From Chloroflexota bacterium (GTDB lineage Bacteria; Chloroflexota; Anaerolineae; Caldilineales; Caldilineaceae): a stretch of DNA of 6,037 nucleotides. Positions 1-5,120 of the stretch are shown here, piece by piece. The translations under genes and the position numbers were made by a program. The stretch lies in NCBI GenBank assembly GCA_016199425.1, contig JACQGT010000495.1, positions 1-6,037 of the forward strand, given 5' to 3'. Numbering within the stretch: position 1 is the first letter of the stretch; each line of letters opens with the position of its first letter. The notes under the pieces were generated by a model. It worked only from the letters and a program-made list of their open reading frames with translations. It had not been told where the DNA came from and searched no databases.

Positions 1-1
1 C

Positions 2-421
2 CTGGATATGGCGCGCTCGATTGGCGCAGACCACGTCATTGATTACACGCAGGAAGATTTCACCAAAAATGGGCAGCGTTATGATTTGATTCTGGCCGTT
101 AACGGATACCATCCGATCCTAGATTATAGGAAGGCATTAAGCCCCAAGGGAATTTGTGTCGTGGCTGGAGGTTCCCTGGCTCAAGTTTTCCAGGCGATGC
201 TTCTGGGGCCATTGGTATCGCGGATCGGAACCAAGAAGATCGGTTTCATGGGAATAGCGGCATCACTCAAAAAAGATCTGCTCGTTATCAAAGAGCTTCT
301 TGAAGCGGGCAAGATTGTACCGGTTATCGATAGATCTTACCCATTAAGTGAGGTTGCTGAAGCTATCCGGTATCTTATAGAGAAACACGCCCAGGGAAAA
401 GTCGTCATCACGGTGGTATAA
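2..421 (+). CDS. MDR-family NAD(P)-dependent alcohol dehydrogenase/quinone oxidoreductase, C-terminal part (5' end outside window)
   Basis: The gene is cut by the left window edge. The reading frame is open from position 2 and ends at a TAA at 419-421, so about 139 C-terminal residues are visible. They match the second half of the cofactor-binding domain of medium-chain dehydrogenases/reductases. The signs are a 'RSIGADHVIDYTQEDF' stretch (the segment after the Rossmann beta-alpha-beta unit), 'YDLILAVNGYHPILDYRKALSPKG' followed by a 'VVAGG' strand, then 'LLEAGKIVPVIDRSYPLSEVAEAIRYL' and the terminal 'HAQGKVVITV' that closes the catalytic domain. Members reduce or oxidise alcohols, aldehydes or quinones in the cytoplasm with NAD(P)H. 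The substrate cannot be told, and the N-terminal part that would show zinc ligands is missing. The visible end is intact. GC content is lower than in the genes to the right. A second MDR start seems to follow at 469. Confidence 0.9.
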   Translation: MDMARSIGADHVIDYTQEDFTKNGQRYDLILAVNGYHPILDYRKALSPKGICVVAGGSLAQVFQAMLLGPLVSRIGTKKIGFMGIAASLKKDLLVIKELLEAGKIVPVIDRSYPLSEVAEAIRYLIEKHAQGKVVITVV

Positions 422-468
422 AACCGCCCATGACTCCCTGCAGAAGATGAACGATGAAGGATACCTAT

Positions 469-492
469 ATGAAAGCGATTGTGTACACCCAG
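469..492 (+). pseudogene. Possible first codons of a second MDR dehydrogenase, truncated
   Basis: ATG at 469 begins the peptide MKAIVYTQ. MKAIVYT is the typical N-terminus of zinc-type and quinone-type MDR oxidoreductases, the family of the gene ending at 421. After these eight codons the frame continues into residues of an unrelated transposase, so only the start remains. An in-frame ATG at 454 would add MKDTY. The interpretation is a tandem MDR paralogue whose body was replaced by later insertion or deletion. The match is very short, so it remains tentative. Confidence 0.4.
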
Positions 493-591
493 CACTACTT
501 TCATCACTCGTGCCGGGACCGTCACTGTCCGCAGTGTCAGGGGCTGGCCAGTGCCGAGTGGCTGGCGGTGCGTGCGGGCGAGTTGCTGCCG
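493..591 (+). pseudogene. Fragment of an IS91-family transposase (zinc-binding N-terminal domain)
   Basis: Read in the frame of position 454, this stretch gives 33 residues containing 'HHSCRDRHCPQCQGLASAEWLAVRAGELLP'. It matches the hallmark of the N-terminal zinc-binding domain of IS91-type rolling-circle transposases: an SCR-x-RHCP-x-CQ core, then A-x-AEWL-x-x-R and ELLP, after which complete proteins continue with a 'YFHVVFTLP'-like segment. Here the frame leaves the family right after ELLP and stops at 655-657. The upstream cysteines of the finger and the whole HUH catalytic domain are absent. The piece cannot act as a transposase. It sits directly on the MDR start at 469-492, which gives a short chimeric open frame (454-657). 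The motif is distinctive, so the family call is fairly safe although the fragment is short. Confidence 0.75.
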
Positions 592-608
592 CGCTCAGGG
601 GGTACCCG

Positions 609-653
609 GCCGACAAGTCGCTTTCCAGAGCTACGCTCTGGGCGACTTGCGGC
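609..653. repeat. Long imperfect palindrome (stem-loop) between gene relics
   Basis: The left arm is GCCG (609-612), a bulged A613, CAAGTCGC (614-621), a TTT bulge, and CCAGAGC (625-631). The loop is TAC. The right arm is GCTCTGG (635-641), GCGACTTG (642-649) and CGGC (650-653). This gives 19 base pairs in three blocks with only bulges on the left side. No T-run follows, so it is not a standard intrinsic terminator. It lies exactly between the transposase fragment and the HicB fragment. It could be a mobile-element end, since rolling-circle and IS200/IS605-type elements use hairpin ends, or a dispersed REP-like palindrome. Both are inference. Confidence 0.7.
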
Positions 654-815
654 TTAGAAGAATTGCCCGGCGCAAATACGCAAGGCAACACTTTAGAGGA
701 AGCCCGTGAAAATCTGAAGGAAGCTATTGAACTTGTCCTTGAAGCCAACCGCCAACTAGCTGAAGAAACGCTTGTTGGAGCAGACGTTATCCGTGAGTCG
801 TTGTTGATGTCAGCG
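654..815 (+). pseudogene. HicB-family antitoxin, C-terminal fragment
   Basis: The frame gives 'LEELPGANTQGNTLEEARENLKEAIELVLEANRQLAEETLVGADVIRESLLMSA'. This is the second half of the HicB-like (UPF0150) fold: an 'LPG-x-x-(T/S)QG-x-TLEEA' turn followed by the helix 'NLKEAIELVLE'. In intact proteins it is preceded by ~25 residues of two beta strands, which are absent. Upstream the frame runs through the palindrome and the antisense of the IS91 fragment region, with no HicB-like sequence. Downstream it reads without a stop to 884 through the antisense of the FemAB gene's 3' end, so the natural stop is also lost or changed. No HicA toxin gene is present. HicB normally neutralises the HicA mRNA interferase; this relic is unlikely to work. 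Confidence 0.7.
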
Positions 816-3047
816 CCGCCGCATTACGTCCAGAAGCAGAGGCATTGCCCGCTGGTAGAGCCGCCAGAGGGTCGGCGCAGGTGACCAGTCCCAGGCCCCG
901 ATCTGCTGGCGCAGTTCTGCGCCGAAACCCTCTTTGAAGTGCCAAACCCCCTGCAGGCCATCCTCCGGGTCGTCCGGCGCAGTGGGCGCACCCCACCAGT
1001 CGTAAACAGTGCAGCCCTGGCCCCGTGCCCAGCGCATCCCCTCCCACTGGAGCAGGTGGTTGGGCATATCCCGCCGCCGGGCCTCGCTGCTGGCCCCGTA
1101 GAAATACCAGGCACGTCTCCCGTAGCGGAGCAGGAAAATGCCCGCCACCAGCGCGGCTTCTTCCGGGTGTTCGGCCAGCAGGAGCGCACCGCCCGCCGGG
1201 TTATCGGCGTCGTCTTGCGCGGCCAGATATGTCCGCCAGACGTCCGCGTAGTAGGCGAAGGGGCGGATGAGAAAGCCGTCCCGCCGTCCGGTCTCGGCGT
1301 AGAGCGCGTAGAAGGCCGCCAGATCGGCTTCCCCGCCCAGCCGCACGGCCAGACCCCGCCGCTCGGCCAGGCGGATGTTGTAGCGCCACTTGCTTTTGAA
1401 GGAGTCGAGCAGCGCCTCTTCGCTGCTATCCAGCCGGGTAATGCCTGTATTTTTGAACTGAATCTGCTCCGGGCTGAAGCGCCAGCCCCGGGCCCGCAGC
1501 AGCGCAGCAACCCGACGACCGGTCAGGCTCGTCTCGTCTACGTCCGGGTCAATTTTGACGAAAAGTGAGCCGGTACGCCGGGCCGTCTCTTCCACCGCGG
1601 CCAGCGTCCGCTCCACCGCCACTTCGTCGTCCCAGTCTATCACCGGGCCTTTGGGCACATAGCCCACCCGCAAGGGCAGCCGGACCACAGGCTGCCGCCA
1701 GAGATATTGAAAGGCGGCTGCGGGCGCGCGGTCGGCGTCGGTCAGCAGAAAACGCCGGGCTTGCCAGCCAGTCTGGGCTTTCAGGCTGCCCCACTCCCAG
1801 CTTTGCAGCACGTGGGGTTCGGGCAGGCGGGCCAGGGCAGAGCGCCATTCCGCCGCCGATTCGACCGTCTGCGTGGGAGGAGAGACGCGCGGGCCGGTCG
1901 ATTGCGCCGGGAGGAGCGCGGCCACTGCTTCTTGCGCCATCTGCCGGGGTGACTGGCCGGCGGCGCGGGCTGCGCGCAGGACCACACCGCCCCGGTACAG
2001 TTGGTAGAGGGGGCTGTTCAGCGGTCGATCCCACGCGCCGACTGTGCGCCCCACCACCCCGCCAAAGCCCTGCTTGAAGCGAAAGACGCCCCACAGATCG
2101 CCGGGCGGAAACGCACCCACATCCACGGGCATCTCCTCCGCGGGGATAGGCGCGCCGTCCGCCATCCCCTGGGCCACCTGGCCGATTTCGTCGGGAATAC
2201 CCCACAGGTCGTAGCGTTGCGCACCCCGTTCTCTGGCCCAGCGGATAGCTGCCCATTGGAGCGCGTGGTTGGGCATCCGATTACGCTCGGCGTCGCTGCT
2301 TGCCCCCCACACATACCAGGCCATCTGCCCGCACTGCAACACGACAATCGAGGCCAGCACTGCGCCCGCGTATTCGGCGTAGAGGTAGACCCCGTGTCTG
2401 GGAACCAGCAGATCGTAGGCTGTGCGGTAGTAATCAAAATTGTGGACGGCGAAACCGTCCCGCTCGCTGGTCGTCTCCATCAGCGTCTGAAAGTGGCGCA
2501 GATCGGCTGCCTCTCCGGGCCGGACAGCCACTTCCTTGCGCTCGGCCAGGCGGATGTTGTAGCGCCATTTGCTTTTCATCTGGCCCAGAATCTCGTCTTC
2601 GCTGCCGCTGATGTCCAGGGTAATGGTGCTGCGGGGTTGGACGCTCTGGGGGCTGGGGCGAAAGCCGTAGCTGGCGAGAAGCGCCCGGTTGGCCGGCGTA
2701 TCCAGTAGAGACGGTTCGATCTTGACAAAGGCGGCCCCGGCCTGGCGTGCGGCCCCGTCGATCTGCGCCAACAGAGCGCTAGTCGTCTCCCCGTCCTGCC
2801 AGTCGGTCAGGGGTCCGCGAGGGACGTAGGCAAAGGTGAGACCGGCCACGCGCCGGAAGAGCAACTGCGCGCCGGCCCGCATCTGGCCCGGCCCGTCGGT
2901 CAACGTGACGATGCGGCTGGACCAGTCAAACGCGCTTTTCAACTCTCCCCAACTGGAAAGTTGCAAGAATGTGGCCTGGGGATGATTCTCGACGAAGGCG
3001 TCCCACTCTGAAGGGGAACAGGACGGTGGGAATGGGAGATCGTGCAT
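810..3047 (-). CDS. Tandem FemAB/FemX-like peptidyltransferase (two complete units in one chain)
   Basis: This is a 745-residue cytoplasmic protein with no signal peptide or membrane segment. It contains two homologous FemABX units at about 13-352 and 398-733. Each runs 'FLQ.S(S/W)WG.LK', 'YVP(R/K)GP.(I/T)DW', 'FVKI(E/D)P', then 'KSKWRYNIRLAER' (158-170 and 551-563, identical), 'RDGF', 'AWY..GASS', 'MPNH.LQW' (258-265 and 661-668), 'YD(L/W)WG' and 'FK(Q/E)GFG'. The family transfers amino acids from aminoacyl-tRNA to peptidoglycan precursors (interpeptide bridges). A usual member is one unit of roughly 330-420 residues, itself two GNAT folds, so this protein would hold four. I see no long charged coiled-coil insertion, which is more like FemX than FemA. 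The residues between the units (~353-397) look like a low-complexity linker. ATG at 3047 is chosen because SEWDAF...FLQ follows at once. In-frame GTG 3128, ATG 3122 and ATG 3092 would add up to 27 untypical residues. No strong ribosome site is seen for any start. The amino acid transferred is unknown. Confidence 0.9.
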   Translation of the reverse strand: MHDLPFPPSCSPSEWDAFVENHPQATFLQLSSWGELKSAFDWSSRIVTLTDGPGQMRAGAQLLFRRVAGLTFAYVPRGPLTDWQDGETTSALLAQIDGAARQAGAAFVKIEPSLLDTPANRALLASYGFRPSPQSVQPRSTITLDISGSEDEILGQMKSKWRYNIRLAERKEVAVRPGEAADLRHFQTLMETTSERDGFAVHNFDYYRTAYDLLVPRHGVYLYAEYAGAVLASIVVLQCGQMAWYVWGASSDAERNRMPNHALQWAAIRWARERGAQRYDLWGIPDEIGQVAQGMADGAPIPAEEMPVDVGAFPPGDLWGVFRFKQGFGGVVGRTVGAWDRPLNSPLYQLYRGGVVLRAARAAGQSPRQMAQEAVAALLPAQSTGPRVSPPTQTVESAAEWRSALARLPEPHVLQSWEWGSLKAQTGWQARRFLLTDADRAPAAAFQYLWRQPVVRLPLRVGYVPKGPVIDWDDEVAVERTLAAVEETARRTGSLFVKIDPDVDETSLTGRRVAALLRARGWRFSPEQIQFKNTGITRLDSSEEALLDSFKSKWRYNIRLAERRGLAVRLGGEADLAAFYALYAETGRRDGFLIRPFAYYADVWRTYLAAQDDADNPAGGALLLAEHPEEAALVAGIFLLRYGRRAWYFYGASSEARRRDMPNHLLQWEGMRWARGQGCTVYDWWGAPTAPDDPEDGLQGVWHFKEGFGAELRQQIGAWDWSPAPTLWRLYQRAMPLLLDVMRRR

Positions 3048-3142
3048 TGGCTTGGCATTCTCTGGCGATTGGGCGAATAATGGGGGGATCATACCACCGA
3101 TGGAGAAATTCCGGGGAATCATCACCACAAAGGCAAAAGGAT

Positions 3143-3197
3143 TGTAGGGCGGATTGGCAATCCGCCCAGAGCGGACGGAATACCATTCCGTCCTACA
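3143..3197. repeat. MITE-like double-hairpin palindromic repeat
   Basis: There are two perfect 9-bp hairpins side by side. GGGCGGATT (3147-3155) pairs with AATCCGCCC (3159-3167) across a GGC loop. GGACGGAAT (3173-3181) pairs with ATTCCGTCC (3185-3193) across an ACC loop. An outer TGTA/TACA pair (3143-3146 with 3194-3197) closes both into a three-way, cloverleaf-like structure. The two hairpins are themselves similar (GGCGGATT versus GGACGGAAT). The spacer between them begins the 9-mer CAGAGCGGA (3167-3175), which also occurs in the repeat at 5050-5120. There is no coding capacity. Such compact palindromes usually occur as dispersed, non-autonomous families, but only one copy of this form is in the window. 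Confidence 0.8.
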
Positions 3198-3232
3198 TCC
3201 ATTTTTCGTTGACTACTACAAAAAGCCGGAAT

Positions 3233-3261
3233 TTGACAGGCTACAGGCGGGTTGATATAGT
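3233..3261 (+). promoter_or_regulatory. Sigma-70-type extended -10 promoter of the mod operon
   Basis: A perfect -35 box TTGACA (3233-3238) is followed by exactly 17 bases and a TATAGT -10 box (3256-3261). A TG one base upstream of the -10 box (3253-3254) makes it an extended -10 promoter. Transcription would start near 3268-3270 and give a leader of about 100 nt before modA. This is the only near-consensus promoter I see in the window. No ModE-like palindrome (two TATA-rich half-sites) is apparent over it. Confidence 0.8.
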
Positions 3262-3268
3262 CGAATTT

Positions 3269-3369
3269 GATGGTCACGGGTATCTGCTCAACTTCTTTCC
3301 CGGAATGGGCCAGATAGCCTTAGCGGTTACGGCCCCGGGTCATCTTTGCCTGGGATTATCGGAGGACCT
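3269..3369 (+). promoter_or_regulatory. Structured 5' leader of modAB mRNA
   Basis: The leader contains an extended stem-loop at 3299-3339. CCCG (3299-3302) pairs with CGGG (3336-3339), GGGCC (3307-3311) with GGCCC (3331-3335), and TAGCC (3315-3319) with GGTTA (3325-3329, one G-U pair) around the loop TTAGC. No T-run follows, so it is not an intrinsic terminator. The ribosome site comes about 20 bases after the stem. A role in molybdate- or cofactor-responsive control is possible. I could not match the sequence to the Moco riboswitch as I remember it, so no class is claimed. Confidence 0.4.
3361..3365 (+). promoter_or_regulatory. Ribosome binding site of modA
   Basis: A consensus GGAGG lies four bases before ATG 3370. 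It decides the modA start against an upstream in-frame TTG at 3346, which would put nine codons with no role ahead of the signal peptide. Confidence 0.85.
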
Positions 3370-4197
3370 ATGAAGTGTTTCGCAGTTTGCGCCTGCCTGC
3401 TTTGTCTGACTCTTTTGTCGGCGGGCTGCGCAGCCATAGGGGAAGGGCGGCCCACAAGTGAACTATCTCAAGAGGTGGTGGTCTTTGCGGCCGCTTCCCT
3501 GACCGAAGCGTTTACAACGGTTGGCGCATCCTTCGAGCAAAGTCACCCGCAGAGCCGCGTCACATTCAACTTTGCCGGCTCCCAGCAATTGGCCAGCCAA
3601 TTGGATCAGGGCGCACAGGCGGACCTCTTTGCCAGCGCGGATCAGCGTCAGATGGAGGCTGCCGTGAGCGCAGGGCGGATCGACCCCGGCGCGGTCGTCT
3701 CCTTTGCCTGCAATCGGCTTGTGGTCGTCGCCAGCGGCCAATCTGCCGCCTCACTTCACGGGCTGGCCCAGCCGGGGGTAAAGGTGGTCATTGGTGCAGA
3801 GGTGGTTCCGGTGGGCGCGTATACGCTGAATTTTTTGGCGGCAGCCGCGGCTGATTCGTCCTACGGAGAGGCCTTTCGCCGGGGCGTGCTGGAAAATGTA
3901 GTCTCCTATGAGCAGAACGTGCGGGCCGTGTTGAGCAAAGTGCGGCTAGGCGAAGCCGACGCGGGAATCGTCTATGCGACCGATGCCCAGACCGCGCCGG
4001 ATGTGATTGTACTGGAGATTCCTGCCCATTTGAACCAGCTTGCGGGCTATCAAATCGCGCCTGTGCGGAACGGGGCGTCCTCTGCCCTGGCCCAACAATT
4101 TGTTGATCTGCTGGGTTCGCCCGCCGGCGTGGAACTGCTGACCGATGCAGGCTTCTCCGTCGACTGTCCCGTGGCTGCCGGGCGACGTCTGCCGTGA
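3370..4197 (+). CDS. modA: Molybdate ABC transporter substrate-binding lipoprotein ModA
   Basis: This 275-residue protein captures molybdate (possibly tungstate) outside the cytoplasmic membrane and delivers it to the permease. It starts with a lipoprotein signal peptide: a short hydrophobic stretch ending in the lipobox LSAG-C, so Cys20 should carry the lipid anchor. The mature part follows the ModA family: 'VVVFAAASLTEAF' (36-48), 'FNFAGSQQLASQL' (67-79), 'ADLFASAD' (84-91), 'NRLVVV' (115-120), 'PVGAYTLNFL' (147-156), 'SYEQNVRAVLSKVRLGEADAGIVYATDA' (179-206). By analogy with E. coli ModA, the oxyanion would be held by Ser43, Ser71, Ala150, Val184 and Tyr202, all present. The ribosome site GGAGG at 3361 supports the start. 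The stop codon overlaps the modB start, and both are driven by the promoter at 3233. Length fits the family. Confidence 0.95.
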   Translation: MKCFAVCACLLCLTLLSAGCAAIGEGRPTSELSQEVVVFAAASLTEAFTTVGASFEQSHPQSRVTFNFAGSQQLASQLDQGAQADLFASADQRQMEAAVSAGRIDPGAVVSFACNRLVVVASGQSAASLHGLAQPGVKVVIGAEVVPVGAYTLNFLAAAAADSSYGEAFRRGVLENVVSYEQNVRAVLSKVRLGEADAGIVYATDAQTAPDVIVLEIPAHLNQLAGYQIAPVRNGASSALAQQFVDLLGSPAGVELLTDAGFSVDCPVAAGRRLP

Positions 4198-5057
4198 TGG
4201 GTAGATCGAAACGTTCGCCTATGGCCCACACACTCGCCACCCCTGCCCGTCTCCGTGCCCAGCCCGGCTCTTCCCGGTTGCGCCCGCCCCAGGAAATCTG
4301 GCAGGGGCTGGCTCTGCCCCTTCTCGTCTTTCTGCTTCTGCCCCTGGCCGCGCTGCTCTGGCGCACAGAGCTGGACCAGTTGTGGGTACACTTGGCCGAC
4401 CCCATCGCGGCCCAGGCCATCCGTCTGAGCCTGCAAACCACTACCACAAGCACACTGTTGATTGTCTTGTTGGGCACGCCTGTGGCCTATCTGCTGGCCC
4501 GCCGGGAGTTCCCATTGCGCCGGGTGGTGGATACGCTCATCGACCTGCCCACAGTCCTGCCCCCGGCGGTGGCCGGGCTGGGGCTACTGATGGCTTTTGG
4601 GCGCCGGGGCTGGCTGGGCGCGCCTCTGGAACTCTTTGGGATCGAAATTGCGTTTACGTCGGTGGCGGTGGTGCTGGCTCAGGTATTCATCGCCAGCCCC
4701 TTTTATGTGCGGGCGGCCGCGGGCGGCTTTGCCAGCATCGAAAGTGAATTGGAGCAGGCCGCCAGTCTGGACGGGGCCAGCCAATGGCAGGTCTTCCGTT
4801 TTATCACCCTGCCTCTGGTGCGCATGTCCCTGCTCAGCGGGCTGGTGATGTCCTGGGCCAGGGCGCTGGGTGACTTCGGCGCAACGATTATCTTCGCCGG
4901 TAATTTTCCGGGGCGCACCCAGACAATGCCTCTCGCCATCTATTTGGGCTTTGAACTGGACCTGAACGTAGCCCTGGCCCTCTCCGTCATCCTCATCGCC
5001 TGTGCTTTTGTGGTGTTGATGGTTGTCAAGTGGCTGCTGGGGGAGGGAGGCGATTAG
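4197..5057 (+). CDS. modB: Molybdate ABC transporter permease ModB
   Basis: This inner-membrane permease forms the channel for molybdate passed on by ModA and needs an ATPase partner (ModC). The start is ATG 4197, sharing one base with the modA stop (TGATG), which suggests translational coupling; GTG 4194 in frame would add one residue. Residue numbers below count from GTG 4194. About 35 basic, proline-rich residues form a longer cytoplasmic N-terminus than in E. coli ModB (229 residues). Hydrophobic segments follow at about 38-56, 84-102, 117-136, 150-170, 210-224 and 258-281. The EAA loop that docks the ATPase is clear at 185-207 (E-x-EQAA-SLDGA...F-x-x-ITLP), followed by 'GDFGA' (226-230), typical of molybdate/sulfate permeases. 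The last codon and stop lie inside the 7-mer repeat at 5050-5120, so the C-terminus may have been changed by it. No modC gene follows. Confidence 0.93.
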   Translation: MGRSKRSPMAHTLATPARLRAQPGSSRLRPPQEIWQGLALPLLVFLLLPLAALLWRTELDQLWVHLADPIAAQAIRLSLQTTTTSTLLIVLLGTPVAYLLARREFPLRRVVDTLIDLPTVLPPAVAGLGLLMAFGRRGWLGAPLELFGIEIAFTSVAVVLAQVFIASPFYVRAAAGGFASIESELEQAASLDGASQWQVFRFITLPLVRMSLLSGLVMSWARALGDFGATIIFAGNFPGRTQTMPLAIYLGFELDLNVALALSVILIACAFVVLMVVKWLLGEGGD

Positions 5058-5120
5058 CGACTGGCGACTGGCGATTGGGCAGAGCGGATCCTCAATCGCC
5101 AGTCGCCAATCTCCAATACT
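5050..5120. repeat. Inverted array of 7-bp units between modB and the formimidoyltransferase gene
   Basis: The left arm has four 7-mers: GCGATTA, GCGACTG, GCGACTG, GCGATTG (5050-5077). A 15-base core (5078-5092) follows. The right arm has four 7-mers: CAATCGC, CAGTCGC, CAATCTC, CAATACT (5093-5120). The inner arms are a perfect 16-bp inverted repeat (5062-5077 with 5093-5108), with further pairing into the core. Outer units have diverged. The element contains the stop codon of modB (5055-5057) and ends one base before ATG 5121. It leaves no ribosome site for the next gene. No T-run follows the stem, so it is a poor terminator, but it could stabilise the modAB mRNA end. It shares the 9-mer CAGAGCGGA (5080-5088) with the repeat at 3143-3197. 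Confidence 0.8.

Larger units (their letters stand above)
3048..3369. other. Divergent intergenic region between the FemAB-like gene and modA
   Basis: This 322-base gap separates the two divergent genes (241 bases if the FemAB gene starts at GTG 3128). From the left it holds possible upstream starts of the FemAB gene (3092, 3122, 3128), a double-hairpin repeat (3143-3197), a strong plus-strand promoter (3233-3261) and a structured leader for modA. The plus-strand open frame through it (2969-3373) has no recognisable family and crosses the repeat, so I do not regard it as a gene. I found no convincing promoter for the minus-strand gene. Confidence 0.6.

Noticed and set aside
447..884. 145-codon plus-strand open frame as one gene
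   Set aside because: Only the middle (654-815) matches a family (HicB). The first part is an off-frame reading of the IS91 fragment and the last part is antisense to the FemAB gene.
1549..2256. Long minus-strand open frame of 235 codons, and plus-strand frames at 939-1568, 1565-2077 and 2001-2708
   Set aside because: All lie inside the FemAB gene in other frames, are rich in Arg/Pro/Gly/Ala as expected for shadow frames of GC-rich DNA, and show no family motifs.
3269..3369. Moco riboswitch
   Set aside because: A structured leader ahead of molybdate genes made this the first guess, but I could not match the conserved segments of that motif as I remember them. Only a generic stem-loop is supported.
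2969..3373. 134-codon plus-strand open frame upstream of modA
   Set aside because: It begins antisense to the FemAB gene and then runs through the double-hairpin repeat and the mod promoter. It has no family resemblance.
5061..5108. Intrinsic terminator after modB
   Set aside because: The stem is long, but no run of T follows on either side, and the phased 7-mers explain it better as a repeat.
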